Shown here: positions 7,654-16,172 of the stretch, piece by piece
Layout of the letters: the number at the start of each line of letters is the position of its first letter
How positions within the stretch are numbered: position 1 is the stretch's first letter
Source of the DNA: an uncultured Clostridia bacterium
GTDB taxonomy: Bacteria > Bacillota > Clostridia > TANB77 > CAG-508
Length of the DNA stretch: 34,066 nt
Assembly: GCA_948857205.1 (NCBI GenBank)
Contig: CAQPRV010000011.1
Location: 1 to 34,066, forward strand
Reading direction: 5' to 3'
The notes under the pieces: model-generated
The model's database searches: none
Told to the model about the DNA's origin: nothing
Seen by the model: the letters and a program-made list of their open reading frames with translations, nothing else
Program-made: the position numbers and the translations under genes

Positions 7654-8712
7654 ATGTTTGAAAAATTAGAGGCAGTTGAAAAACGATATGAAGAATTAAC
7701 AAAACTAATAGCAGATCCAGAAGTAATATCAAACCAAGCAGAATGGCAAAAGTTAATGAAAGAACATGCAAGTATTGAAGACATAGTAATAAAATTTAGA
7801 GAATATAAAAAAACAATAAAGGACATGGAAGAAGCAGAAGAATTAATGCGAGATCCAGACATGAAAGAATTAGCAGAAAGTGAATATTATACAACAAAAG
7901 AAGAATTACCAAAAATTGAAGAAGAATTAAAAATATTATTAATACCAAAAGACCCAGACGACGACAAAAACATAATATGTGAAATTAGAGCAGGAGCAGG
8001 AGGAGAAGAAGCAGCATTATTTGCGGGTACACTATTTAGAATGTACACAATGTATGCAGAAAAAAAGCACTGGAAATTAGAGATATTAAATGAAAATGAT
8101 ACAGGTTTAGGAGGCTACAAAGAAATATCTTTTATGATTACAGGAAAAGGAGTATATAGTAGACTAAAATTCGAAAGTGGTGTACATAGAGTACAAAGGG
8201 TACCAGATACAGAAAGTAGTGGTAGAATACACACATCTACAGCAACAGTTGCAATGTTACCAGTTGTAGAAGATGTAGAAATAGAAATAAATCCAGCAGA
8301 TATCAAAATGGAAGTATTCCGTTCATCAGGAGCAGGGGGACAACATATCAACAAAACATCATCAGCAGTAAGATTAATACATGAGCCAACAGGAATAGTT
8401 GTAGAATGTCAAACAGAAAGATCACAATTTCAAAATAGAGATAATGCAATGAAAATGCTTAGAACAAAATTATATGAAATAGAAAAACAAAAACAAGACA
8501 GTGAAATTTCAAATGCAAGAAAATCACAAGTAGGTTCAGGAGATAGAAGTGAAAAGATAAGAACTTATAACTATCCACAAGGAAGAATAACAGACCATAG
8601 AATAGGTATGAGTATATATCAAATGGAAAACTTTTTAAATGGGGATTTAGATGAAATGATAGATAACTTAATTGCAGCAGATAGAGCAGAAAGACTTAAA
8701 GGAGAAGAATAA
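7654..8712 (+). CDS. prfA: Peptide chain release factor 1
   Basis: RF1 reads UAA and UAG and triggers hydrolysis of peptidyl-tRNA in the ribosomal A and P sites. The 352-residue product has the normal length. The helical N-terminal domain covers about 1-100. The decoding P-x-T motif appears as PDT in the RVPDTESSGRIHTS block. The catalytic GGQ is at 228-230 in SSGAGGQHINKT. The start is ATG 7654 with AAGGAG at 7641-7646; longer in-frame extensions lack a ribosome binding site. RF1 rather than RF2 is indicated by the P-x-T block and the absence of an internal frameshift. The usual partner prmC is not adjacent. Confidence 0.95.
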   Translation: MFEKLEAVEKRYEELTKLIADPEVISNQAEWQKLMKEHASIEDIVIKFREYKKTIKDMEEAEELMRDPDMKELAESEYYTTKEELPKIEEELKILLIPKDPDDDKNIICEIRAGAGGEEAALFAGTLFRMYTMYAEKKHWKLEILNENDTGLGGYKEISFMITGKGVYSRLKFESGVHRVQRVPDTESSGRIHTSTATVAMLPVVEDVEIEINPADIKMEVFRSSGAGGQHINKTSSAVRLIHEPTGIVVECQTERSQFQNRDNAMKMLRTKLYEIEKQKQDSEISNARKSQVGSGDRSEKIRTYNYPQGRITDHRIGMSIYQMENFLNGDLDEMIDNLIAADRAERLKGEE

Positions 8713-8735
8713 TAATAAATATAAGAAATGGCAGG

Positions 8736-8800
8736 AGGTTGAAAAATAATTTAATATTTTTCCAACCAGATTTGTGCCTTAGGAAGGAATGAAATTAAAT
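8736..8800 (+). promoter_or_regulatory. Shared leader element, copy B (before the YfcE-like gene)
   Basis: Same layout as copy A at 4192-4251: GGTTGAAA, an A/T loop, TTTCCAACCAGAT, one variable base, TGTGCCTTAG, then GAAGGAATGA and the start region. The loop is six bases longer, but the pairing GGTTG/CAACC and the potential CCTT/AAGG pairing over the ribosome binding site are kept. Conservation of the non-coding part at two unlinked genes suggests a function. Confidence 0.45.
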
Positions 8801-9343
8801 ATGAAATTATTAGTAGCATCTGATATACATGGTTCTAGTTTTTATGCCAAGAAAATAAAAGAAATTTTTGAAAGAGAAAAAGCAGATAAAATAATTTTAT
8901 TAGGAGATTTATATTATCATGGACCAAGAAATCCATTAACAAATGAATATAATCCGAAAGAAGTAGCTGAAATATTAAATAGCTTAAAAGATAAAATAAA
9001 ATGTACAAAGGGAAACTGCGATGCAGAAGTTGATGAAATGATATCAGAGTTTCCATTAGAAAACAATATTCAAATGGAAATAAATAACCACAAGTTTATT
9101 TTTACACATGGTCATAAATGCAATATTGATAAATTACCAAAAGAGGAATTTGATGTTCTTGTATATGGTCATTTTCATACAGGCTTTATAAAAGAACAAG
9201 ACGGAAAAATCTTTGCAAATTCTGGTTCTATTTCTTTACCAGTAAATAATACAAAACATAGTTATTTGATTATAGATGAAAACGAGATTATCTTAAAAGA
9301 TATTGAAGGAAATATAATATATAAACGAAATTATATCAATTAA
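8801..9343 (+). CDS. YfcE/MJ0936-type metallophosphoesterase
   Basis: A 180-residue phosphodiesterase of the YfcE type, which hydrolyses phosphodiesters with divalent metals in vitro; the cellular substrate is generally unknown. Metal-binding motifs are all present: SDIHGS (D8, H10), LLGDLYYHGPRNP, GNCD, FTHGH and YGHFHTG. Start choice: an in-frame ATG at 8789 directly follows the ribosome binding site, while ATG 8801 gives the family-typical N-terminus MKLLVASDIHGS and matches the conserved start in the copy-A leader. It is 88 bases downstream of prfA and has the leader described at 8736-8800. No signal peptide, so the protein is cytoplasmic. Confidence 0.88.
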   Translation: MKLLVASDIHGSSFYAKKIKEIFEREKADKIILLGDLYYHGPRNPLTNEYNPKEVAEILNSLKDKIKCTKGNCDAEVDEMISEFPLENNIQMEINNHKFIFTHGHKCNIDKLPKEEFDVLVYGHFHTGFIKEQDGKIFANSGSISLPVNNTKHSYLIIDENEIILKDIEGNIIYKRNYIN

Positions 9344-9360
9344 TAAAAAGATTGATATAA
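9331..9360. other. Perfect 10-bp inverted repeat around the stop codon of the YfcE-like gene
   Basis: TTATATCAAT (9331-9340) and ATTGATATAA (9351-9360) flank a 10-base spacer that contains the TAA stop. No T run follows, so it is not a standard terminator. It may protect the 3' end of the message. Confidence 0.35.
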
Positions 9361-9428
9361 GCTAATATCATAAATTTAATACTTTCTCCATAAATTTAAT
9401 TATATTAATATTTAAGGAGAATTTTTTT

Positions 9429-10169
9429 ATGGATGAAATTTTAAAAACAACTATTTTAGGATTATTTTTTGGAACATTTGGTACAACATTAGGTGGAATT
9501 ATTGGCATTGTAATAAAAAAGAGTTCAAATAAATTTTTGAGTTTTATTTTGTCTTTTGCTTCTGGATTGATGATGGCAGTAATTTGTTTCGATTTAATTC
9601 CAGAAGCTTTAGGAATTAGTAATATTTTTAATATTATTTTAGGAATACTGGTTGGAATAATTGCAATGATATTTTGTGATTTATTAGTGGAGAAGAAGTT
9701 TAGTAATAAAAGGTTTGAGGAAGAAAAAAATGTTTTATTAAAAACAGGGATTATTGTTTCAATTGGTTTAGCTATTCATAATTTTCCAGAAGGGTTAGCA
9801 ATTGGCTCTGGATTTGAAGCATCTTTGAAATTAGGGATTAGTTTAGCTTTAGCAATTTGCCTACATGATATACCAGAAGGAATATCTATGGCAGTTCCAA
9901 TGAAAAATGGAGGAATGAAAAAATCGAAAGTAATTTTCTATGTAATACTATCAGGAATAACTACAGGAGTAGGAGCTTTTTTTGGAGCTATTGTAGGTTC
10001 AATCTCGCAAGAAGTAATTTCTATTTGTTTAAGCTTCGCAGCAGGTGCAATGTTATATATTGTTTCAGGAGAATTAATACCAGAGTCTAATAAATTGTAT
10101 AAAGGAAGAATGTCAGCTATTGGGAATATGATTGGTTTTATAATAGGTATATTTGCTACTTCTTTATAA
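9429..10169 (+). CDS. ZIP family divalent metal transporter
   Basis: A 246-residue membrane protein with about eight hydrophobic segments, typical for bacterial ZIP transporters that import zinc or other divalent metals. The two diagnostic metal-site helices are present: HNFPEGLAIG in the fourth segment and HDIPEGISMAVPM in the fifth. A short cytoplasmic loop with charged residues (about 88-104) lies between segments three and four, where ZIP proteins have their variable loop; it is not histidine-rich. AAGGAG at 9413-9418 supports the start. It appears to be transcribed separately from the YfcE-like gene, and pcrA downstream has its own promoter. Metal specificity cannot be told from the sequence. 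Confidence 0.9.
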   Translation: MDEILKTTILGLFFGTFGTTLGGIIGIVIKKSSNKFLSFILSFASGLMMAVICFDLIPEALGISNIFNIILGILVGIIAMIFCDLLVEKKFSNKRFEEEKNVLLKTGIIVSIGLAIHNFPEGLAIGSGFEASLKLGISLALAICLHDIPEGISMAVPMKNGGMKKSKVIFYVILSGITTGVGAFFGAIVGSISQEVISICLSFAAGAMLYIVSGELIPESNKLYKGRMSAIGNMIGFIIGIFATSL

Positions 10170-10210
10170 CCAAATATCCAAAAATATGTTTGAAAAATTA
10201 AAAGATTTCA

Positions 10211-10239
10211 TTGACTTTCTTAGTTAAAAAATATATAAT
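10211..10239 (+). promoter_or_regulatory. Sigma-A promoter of pcrA
   Basis: TTGACT (10211-10216), 17 bases, TATAAT (10234-10239). It lies about 25 bases before the predicted ribosome binding site AGGAG and ATG 10270. Confidence 0.7.
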
Positions 10240-10269
10240 AAAAAAAGTTAAATAGAATAGGAGAAAAAA

Positions 10270-12582
10270 ATGCAAAACATATTAGAAGGATTAAATGAAA
10301 AACAATATGAAGCGGTAACACATACAGAAGGACCATGTTTAGTAATAGCAGGAGCAGGAAGTGGAAAAACAAAAGTATTAACACACAAAATAGCATATCT
10401 AATTGGAGAAAAAGGAGCTCATCCTTGGGACATCTTAGCAATAACATTTACAAACAAAGCAGCAAATGAAATGAAAGAAAGAATAGCAAATTTAGTAGGG
10501 GAAGTAGCTAAAGATATATGGATGGGAACATTTCATTCAATATGTGTGCGAATATTAAGAAGATTCATAGATAGAATAGGATTCGAAAGTTCATTTATAA
10601 TTTTTGACTCATCAGACCAAAAAACACTAGTAAAAAACTGTTTAAAAGACCTATCAATAGATGATAAAATGTATACAGACAGAAGTGTATTATCAGAAAT
10701 AAGTAATGCAAAAAATGCAATGCTAGAACCAGAGCAATATACGGCAAGTGCAAAAGGAGACTTTAGAAAAGAAAAAATTGCAACAGTATATGAATTATAT
10801 CAAAAAAGATTAAAAGAAAATAATGCAATAGATTTTGATGACATAATAAACTATACAATAAAAATACTAATGGAAAATCCAGATGTATTAGAATACTATG
10901 CAAACAAATTCAAATATGTATTAGTAGACGAATATCAAGATACAAACAAAGCACAATTTACATTAATCACTCTATTTGCATCAAAAAATGGAAACATAAC
11001 AGTAGTTGGAGACAATGACCAAGGAATTTATAGTTTTAGAGGAGCAGACATTTCAAACATATTAAATTTCGAAAAAGACTTTTTAGGAACAATAATAATA
11101 AAACTAGAGCAAAACTATAGATGTACAGGAAACATACTAAAAGCAGCAAATGCAGTAATAAAAAACAACGAAGTAAAATATAAAAAAGAATTATGGACTC
11201 AAAATGAAGAAGGAAACTTACCAAAAGTATATGTAGCAGACAATGAATATGACGAAGGATCATATATTGTAAAGCAAATAGAACATTTAAAAAGAGAAGA
11301 ATATTACAAATACTCAAACTTTGCGGTATTATATAGAATGAATACCCAATCAAGAGCAATAGAAGATATATTTAGAAGAGAAAGCATTCCATATAAAATT
11401 ATAGGTGGACTAAAATTCTATGAAAGAAAAGAAATAAAAGATATAATTGCATATTTAAGATTAATACAAAATAGCTCAGATAATTTAAGTCTAAAAAGAA
11501 TAATAAACGAACCAAAAAGAGGAATAGGAAAAACAAGTTTAGATAAGATAGAGCAAATAGCAATAAGTAATGAAATATCAATGTATGAAGTTATAAAAAA
11601 TGCAGAACAGTATGGACTAAATAGAGTATATCTTAATTCAAGAGAATTTATAAACACAATTGAAGAATTAAAGGTTCAAAAAGAGCAATTAAACATATCA
11701 GAATTAATAAAAATAACTCTAAAAAAATCAGGATATACACAGGCCTTGAAAGACGAGAAAACAATAGAAGCAGAAAATAGAATAGAAAACTTAAACGAAT
11801 TCTTAACAGTTGCAATGGAATTTGAAGAACAATTTGCAGAAAATACTTTAAGTGAATTCCTAGAGGGAATAACATTATCTAGCGACATTGATAATTTAGA
11901 AGAGGAAGAAGAAGCAGTTACACTAATGACATTACATAGTGCGAAAGGACTAGAATTTCCAGTTGTATTCTTAGTAGGTATGGAAGAAGGAATATTTCCA
12001 GGTTATAAATCTATTAGTGAACCACAAGAACTAGAAGAAGAAAGAAGACTTTGCTATGTTGGAATAACTAGAGCAAAAGAGAACTTATTCTTAACATGTA
12101 GTAAACAAAGAACAATATTTGGTTCAACAAGTTATAATCCGACATCACGCTTTTTAAACGAGATACCAGAAGAATTACTAGAAGGATATGAAGAAGCATT
12201 TGGACAAAACCATAAAGAACAAGTATTTAAAGATTCTTCTTATAGTTGGTCATATGGAAATAAAGATAATGGTAATATAAAAAGTTACAAAATTAATGAA
12301 AAAGAACCAGTTATGGCAGCAAGTAACAAAACTTCACAGAATAATGGATTTATGTTTAGAACTGCAGAAAACTTTTTAAATAGTTTATCTAAAAAGACAA
12401 TAAATAATGTTGATTTATCTCAATATAAATCAGGTGTTAGGGTTTTTCATAAAAAATTTGGAGAGGGTGTTATTAACAAAGTTGAACCAGAAGGCACAGA
12501 TTTAAAAGTTGATATTAACTTTGATAAAGTTGGTCATAAGAGACTAATGGCAAAATATGCTAATTTAGAAGTTATTTATTAA
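10270..12582 (+). CDS. pcrA: ATP-dependent DNA helicase PcrA (UvrD/Rep family)
   Basis: PcrA is the 3'-5' superfamily 1A helicase of Gram-positive bacteria, acting in excision repair, plasmid replication and removal of recombination intermediates. The 770 residues show the Q-motif LNEKQYEAV, Walker A GAGSGKT (28-34), motif Ib GTFHSIC, motif II DEYQDTN, motif III GDNDQGIYSFRGAD, motif IV QNYR, motif V MTLHSAKGLEF and motif VI VGITRAKENL. The C-terminal ~55 residues form the Tudor-like RNA polymerase-binding domain of PcrA (GVRVFHKKFGEGVI). Length is normal. It has its own promoter; ligA, which often follows pcrA in Firmicutes, is absent. Confidence 0.96.
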   Translation: MQNILEGLNEKQYEAVTHTEGPCLVIAGAGSGKTKVLTHKIAYLIGEKGAHPWDILAITFTNKAANEMKERIANLVGEVAKDIWMGTFHSICVRILRRFIDRIGFESSFIIFDSSDQKTLVKNCLKDLSIDDKMYTDRSVLSEISNAKNAMLEPEQYTASAKGDFRKEKIATVYELYQKRLKENNAIDFDDIINYTIKILMENPDVLEYYANKFKYVLVDEYQDTNKAQFTLITLFASKNGNITVVGDNDQGIYSFRGADISNILNFEKDFLGTIIIKLEQNYRCTGNILKAANAVIKNNEVKYKKELWTQNEEGNLPKVYVADNEYDEGSYIVKQIEHLKREEYYKYSNFAVLYRMNTQSRAIEDIFRRESIPYKIIGGLKFYERKEIKDIIAYLRLIQNSSDNLSLKRIINEPKRGIGKTSLDKIEQIAISNEISMYEVIKNAEQYGLNRVYLNSREFINTIEELKVQKEQLNISELIKITLKKSGYTQALKDEKTIEAENRIENLNEFLTVAMEFEEQFAENTLSEFLEGITLSSDIDNLEEEEEAVTLMTLHSAKGLEFPVVFLVGMEEGIFPGYKSISEPQELEEERRLCYVGITRAKENLFLTCSKQRTIFGSTSYNPTSRFLNEIPEELLEGYEEAFGQNHKEQVFKDSSYSWSYGNKDNGNIKSYKINEKEPVMAASNKTSQNNGFMFRTAENFLNSLSKKTINNVDLSQYKSGVRVFHKKFGEGVINKVEPEGTDLKVDINFDKVGHKRLMAKYANLEVIY

Positions 12583-12812
12583 TTAAAATTATCATTGTTC
12601 TTTTTTTAGTAAATAAAATTTTAAAAGCTTTAGGAGTAGAATCTATAGGATACTACATTCTAGAGCGGGGGACAGTAGTATCTATCCGTTTTATGGAAAG
12701 AAAAGAGACTTGGGAAGAAGAAGAAATAAAAAAATATATATTGAAACTAATCCCAGATGCAACTTTTCTTTGATTCTGTAGTATAATTCAATAATTATGA
12801 ATTACCATTAAG
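12583..12812. other. Gene-free stretch with a GC-richer hairpin
   Basis: Between pcrA and the terminator at 12813, a stem is formed by ATA-g-GATACTAC (12645-12656) and GTAGTATC-TAT (12675-12685), 11 bp with one bulge, and an 18-base loop containing CGGGGGACA. The loop is much richer in G than the surroundings. One frame is open from 12609 to a TGA at 12774-12776 but has no start codon, and the stem falls in its middle. It could be a small structured RNA or leader, or a gene remnant. I do not recognise a known class. Confidence 0.35.
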
Positions 12813-12847
12813 TCACAAGAAATAATTTTATTTCTTGTGATTTTTTG
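12813..12847 (+). terminator. Strong intrinsic terminator
   Basis: TCACAAGAAATAA (12813-12825) pairs perfectly with TTATTTCTTGTGA (12828-12840), followed by TTTTTTG. It ends transcription from the pcrA side. The rest of the gap to 12949 is A/T-rich, with TATAAT-like runs but no clear promoter that I can choose. Confidence 0.8.
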
Positions 12848-12949
12848 TATATATACTAAAATATAATAAACTTATGGCAATTTTTTGTATAAAAAAATAA
12901 ATTAAGTAAATAATAAAAAAAGAAAAAGGTAAAGAAAGGGAGGATAAAA

Positions 12950-13138
12950 ATGGCAGATTTAAATCAAATGGAATTACAAAACTTAAGACATTTAATTGGA
13001 GCACATGAAACTGCTTACCAAAAGTTAAATACATTTTCATCACAAGCTGTTGATCCACAAATAAAACAACTATTTACAAAATCAGCACAAGATGCATTAA
13101 ATACAAAACAGAAGTTAATGAGTTTTTTAGATAATTAG
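12950..13138 (+). CDS. Small spore coat-associated protein, probable CotF partner
   Basis: A 62-residue helical protein starting MADLNQMELQNLRHLIGAHE, with GGGAGG just upstream. It is soluble and Gln-rich. It sits 17 bases upstream of the CotF-type gene, an arrangement common in Clostridia, where a short helical protein and a CotF-domain protein are encoded together. The segment around residues 10-60 resembles the helical hairpin of the coat-F fold, so it may be a shortened paralogue of its neighbour. Function as a spore coat component is inferred from the neighbour, not shown by a signature motif. Confidence 0.75.
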   Translation: MADLNQMELQNLRHLIGAHETAYQKLNTFSSQAVDPQIKQLFTKSAQDALNTKQKLMSFLDN

Positions 13139-13155
13139 TAAGGGGGAAAAATATA

Positions 13156-13401
13156 ATGGACGAAAAAACAATGGTTAATGATATACTAGGTAGTGTAAAA
13201 GCAGATTTAACAGCATATCAAACAGCTATATCAGAAGCTGAAAATATGCAATTAAGACAAACTTTTCAACAAATTAGAAATAATGATGAAAGTTTTCAAT
13301 ATGAGCTATTTAAAATAGCTCAAGCTAAAGGTTATTATAAACCAGCACAGAAGGCAACTGTAACAGAGATTAGTACAGTTAAGTCTGATTTACAATCTTA
13401 A
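13156..13401 (+). CDS. Spore coat protein, CotF family
   Basis: An 81-residue CotF-domain protein. The block LRQTFQQIRNNDESFQYEL followed by FKIAQAKGYYKPA is highly characteristic of clostridial coat-F proteins, where a ferritin-like helical hairpin ends in a Lys/Tyr-rich patch. AAGGGGG at 13140-13146 is the ribosome binding site. It is the second gene of a two-gene unit that ends at the terminator 13409-13440. Presence of this pair indicates a spore-forming host. I see no obvious sporulation sigma-factor promoter, so timing of expression cannot be stated. Confidence 0.85.
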   Translation: MDEKTMVNDILGSVKADLTAYQTAISEAENMQLRQTFQQIRNNDESFQYELFKIAQAKGYYKPAQKATVTEISTVKSDLQS

Positions 13402-13408
13402 TTAAGTG

Positions 13409-13440
13409 ATAAGGTGTTCTGTTTTAGGACACCTTATTAT
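13409..13440 (+). terminator. Intrinsic terminator after the coat genes
   Basis: ATAAGGTGTTC pairs with GGACACCTTAT (one G-T pair) around a TGTTTTA loop, starting 8 bases after the stop. The T run after it is poor (TATTAAATTAT), but the GC-rich stem is strong. Confidence 0.7.
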
Positions 13441-13649
13441 TAAATTATATATAAAAAGAATAATAAAAATATATCTAGACTATATATGGAAGTAGTATCC
13501 TTTATAGTTATATTTTAATTATTTTTTATAGCTATTAAAGTTACATTTTAAAATCTCTTAAATATTGTTGGGGTAGTTCCTTGAAAATTAAAGTATTTTC
13601 ACTTAAGAATAATATATTAATATGTATGGTAAATCTTTACAAAAAGTTC

Positions 13650-13678
13650 TTGAAAAGTATTTTTATTTATGATAAAGT
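13650..13678 (+). promoter_or_regulatory. Probable promoter of the M23 peptidase gene
   Basis: TTGAAA (13650-13655), 17 bases and TAAAGT (13673-13678) with TGA before it. The 440-base gap 13402-13844 holds the coat-gene terminator, this promoter and an A-rich leader of about 160 bases; I see nothing else in it. Confidence 0.5.
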
Positions 13679-13844
13679 AAAAACATGAGATAAAAAGAAA
13701 AAAATAAAGATAATTAAAAAAAAACGAATAAAATATTAGTAAATCACAATATTTAATCATTGCAAAAAAAACAATATTACAATATCATTACAATAAATTA
13801 ACAAAAATAACAAATTGCTAATTTAAATACAAAGGAGTTTTTTG

Positions 13845-14873
13845 ATGTTTAAAAAAATTATAATACATACGAAAAGAGGAATAAAATTTATAGTTCTTTT
13901 AGGGGTAGCTATCTTCTTAATACTAAGTGCAATAGCATTTTTATACAAACCAACATATTGTGTATTAATTAAAGGAGAAGAAGTAGGATATACTGCAGAC
14001 AGAACCACATTGCAACAAAAGATAAACAATTATATAGAAAATGGAGAAGAAGATAAAGAAAATGTAGCATTTGTTCAAGTAGAAAATCTTCCAGAATATA
14101 GATTATGTCTATTAAAGAAAGATGTAACAACAAATGACAACGAAATATTTAATAAAATAAAAGAACAAGGAATAACATATTATAGATATTATGCTATAGC
14201 AGAAAACCAAGAAGAAAAAGCATATGTTTCAACATTTGAAGAAGCAGAAGCCATAATTAATACATTAAAAGAAAAAGACAGTAAAAATATGGGTAATATA
14301 TCGATAATAGAAAAATATCAAGCAGATGCAAAAGATTTAATATCATCAGAAGAAGCAATTTCAAAATTATATGTAGAAAAAGAACAAATAACAAAAGTCG
14401 CAAAAGAACAAAACACACTAGATATGGAAGAAATAAATGAGACAATTGGAACTGTAAACACTGCATTAACTACTTCTAAATCTAAAGCAAAAATAGGATT
14501 AGCATTAATTAAACCAGTATCTGGAACTATAACTGCAAGGTTTGGAGCAGGAAGCAATATTAGAAAATCATCACATACTGGATTAGACATAGCAACATCT
14601 ACTGGTACACCAGTTGCTGCAGCTGCATCTGGAGTAGTAACATTTTCTGGTAATAAAGGTTCATATGGAAAAATGATAGTAATATCACATGGAAATGGAA
14701 TACAAACATATTATGGACATTGTAGTAAATTATATGTACCAGCTGGAACAAAAGTTACACAAGGTCAAACAATAGCAGCAGTCGGCTCAACTGGAAACTC
14801 AACAGGACCACATTTACATTTAGAAGTAAGAGTAAATGGTGTAGCATATAATCCACAAAATTATGTATATTAA
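13845..14873 (+). CDS. M23 (LytM-type) peptidoglycan endopeptidase, membrane-anchored
   Basis: A 342-residue cell wall peptidase. A membrane segment (about 12-33) acts as an uncleaved signal anchor. The middle region (40-210) is charged and helical, without cysteine-rich or LysM motifs. The C-terminal LytM domain has the zinc ligands in HTGLD (H244, D248) and HLHLE (H323, H325), so it should be catalytically competent. Typical products cleave peptide cross-bridges during growth, division or sporulation. ATG 13845 is preferred over the TTG one codon earlier because AAAGGAG (13831-13837) is seven bases upstream. It has its own promoter and terminator. A SpoIIQ-like sporulation role is possible but not demonstrated. 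Confidence 0.88.
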   Translation: MFKKIIIHTKRGIKFIVLLGVAIFLILSAIAFLYKPTYCVLIKGEEVGYTADRTTLQQKINNYIENGEEDKENVAFVQVENLPEYRLCLLKKDVTTNDNEIFNKIKEQGITYYRYYAIAENQEEKAYVSTFEEAEAIINTLKEKDSKNMGNISIIEKYQADAKDLISSEEAISKLYVEKEQITKVAKEQNTLDMEEINETIGTVNTALTTSKSKAKIGLALIKPVSGTITARFGAGSNIRKSSHTGLDIATSTGTPVAAAASGVVTFSGNKGSYGKMIVISHGNGIQTYYGHCSKLYVPAGTKVTQGQTIAAVGSTGNSTGPHLHLEVRVNGVAYNPQNYVY

Positions 14874-14876
14874 TAA

Positions 14877-14905
14877 AACCTCCTATTTAATCTAGGAGGT
14901 TTTTA
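14877..14905 (+). terminator. Intrinsic terminator of the M23 peptidase gene
   Basis: AACCTCCTA (14877-14885) pairs with TAGGAGGTT (14893-14901) and is followed by TTTTAT. Confidence 0.85.
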
Positions 14906-15028
14906 TACATATGCAAAATTACAGTCAATATGAATATTTTATATAATAGGAAACACATGTTGACTTTCTATTATATCTACAAATTTATTTCATAAATGTT
15001 TTTAGGATGAAAAACTTAAAGTATTTTA

Positions 15029-15673
15029 TTACACAAAGTATTTTATACCAATATCAATTGCATTTCTTTTTATAATAATCTGACCATATTCAGTTAATTT
15101 GCCTTCAAAACCTTTAGAAGGTGATAATAGTTTTCCAAATTCTGAAGCAATTGAATAAAATTGATTTATATATTTGTATTGAGTATTAATATTTTTTATT
15201 AATAAATAATATGTACCATTATACAAGAATAGAGAAGCATTTTTGGAAAAGTTAGCAAATTTAAAATGATTTAGAGTGCTTATGTGACTACAAAGTTCAC
15301 AGAATTCTTCCATAGCATTAAAAGAATAAATTATATTTTTAGTAGAATAATTAATTGATTTGATTTTTGCTACTACATTTTTCTTTTTTAGAGTTTTTGT
15401 GTTAGGTTGTTTATCTTGTAGTGTTTCAGGTTCATATTTTGTAATTGTAAAAACTAATACATCATCAATAGAAGAAAACAGTTCTATCAATAATTTACAT
15501 CCATCAGTATTGAAATTTAATTTTTTTTCTGCCTTTTCTAATATTTCTAAAAAAAGATTTTGAGTTATTGTTGTTTTGTTTAATATGGAATTAAAATTAA
15601 TATCGGTTGTGTCTACATCTTCTATACTTAAGATTACACGTATTTTGTTTTCTGTAAGTTTTTCAATTTTCAT
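15029..15673 (-). CDS. mecA: MecA-like adaptor protein for ClpC
   Basis: A 214-residue adaptor that delivers substrates such as ComK to the ClpC/ClpP protease in Bacillus; in clostridia its substrates are less clear. The N-terminus MKIEKLTENKIRVILSIED and the following segment with QNLFLEILEKAEKKL match the N-terminal substrate-binding domain of MecA/YpbH, and the C-terminal half (about 120-214) has the ClpC-binding fold pattern, including SKNASLFLYNGTYYLLI. The linker (80-110) is Lys/Thr-rich. AAGGAGG lies just before the start, and a TATAAT on the minus strand at 15715-15710 may be its -10 box. Divergent from the DUF4321-radC operon. Confidence 0.85.
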   Translation of the reverse strand: MKIEKLTENKIRVILSIEDVDTTDINFNSILNKTTITQNLFLEILEKAEKKLNFNTDGCKLLIELFSSIDDVLVFTITKYEPETLQDKQPNTKTLKKKNVVAKIKSINYSTKNIIYSFNAMEEFCELCSHISTLNHFKFANFSKNASLFLYNGTYYLLIKNINTQYKYINQFYSIASEFGKLLSPSKGFEGKLTEYGQIIIKRNAIDIGIKYFV

Positions 15674-15817
15674 TTTAAATGAATCCTCCTTATGATATCT
15701 ATTAACTATATTATACTACTAAAATGTTTATTTTGAAACCTATAATTTTTGGTAAATCTTTTTCATACAATAAAAACAAATATTTTTTAGTATATAACAA
15801 AAAAATGATATTAATAC

Positions 15818-15846
15818 TTGAAAAAAAATACATTTCAATATATAAT
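15818..15846 (+). promoter_or_regulatory. Sigma-A promoter of the DUF4321-radC-mre operon
   Basis: TTGAAA (15818-15823), a 17-base spacer and perfect TATAAT (15841-15846). It lies 60 bases before the start at 15906, and no other strong promoter or terminator is seen before 21475, so it may drive the whole cell-shape operon. Confidence 0.7.
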
Positions 15847-15905
15847 ACCAACATGGAGTAAAATGAAATAGCCGTAGAAAGAAACGAAATAATAGGAGGA
15901 ATAAA

Positions 15906-16163
15906 ATGGCAACAAAAGACAAAAACATATGGATATTATTAGTATTTATACTATCAGGATTAGTAGTAGGGGGACTATTAGGAGAATTAGCATCTAAAGT
16001 AAATGGGCTATGGTGGTTATCATACAATCAAAGTTTTGGACTACAAACACCAGTAACATTTGACCTAAAGATATTTACCATAACATTTGCATTAATGTTT
16101 AAAATAAGTATAGCAAGTATAATAGGAATGGTATTAGCGATATTTATATACAAAAAAATATAA
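15906..16163 (+). CDS. DUF4321 small membrane protein
   Basis: An 85-residue membrane protein of unknown function. Two hydrophobic segments (about 8-28 and 57-81) flank a conserved middle with SKVNGLWWLSYNQSFGLQTP, which is the DUF4321 pattern of a Trp/Phe-rich loop after a GGLLG turn. AGGAGG upstream sets the start. In many clostridia this gene sits next to radC and mreB, as here, suggesting a link to envelope or cell-shape functions; no biochemical role is known to me. Confidence 0.85.
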   Translation: MATKDKNIWILLVFILSGLVVGGLLGELASKVNGLWWLSYNQSFGLQTPVTFDLKIFTITFALMFKISIASIIGMVLAIFIYKKI

Positions 16164-16172
16164 TAAAAGGGG

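Noticed and set aside
7654..8712. Whether the release factor gene carries the known programmed frameshift of RF2
   Set aside because: The gene is RF1: it has a P-x-T decoding motif and a single uninterrupted frame.
12609..12776. Open frame of about 55 codons after pcrA with plausible amino acid composition
   Set aside because: It has no ATG, GTG or TTG start with a ribosome binding site and it overlaps a stable hairpin. It also contains an in-frame CGG, so if shown to be a real gene it would count against the unassigned-codon idea. I describe the stretch as non-coding.
14938..14978. Inverted repeat ATATAATAG...CTATTATAT between the M23 gene and mecA
   Set aside because: It may be a weak terminator for mecA, but it lacks a T run on either strand and is close to what chance gives at this AT content.
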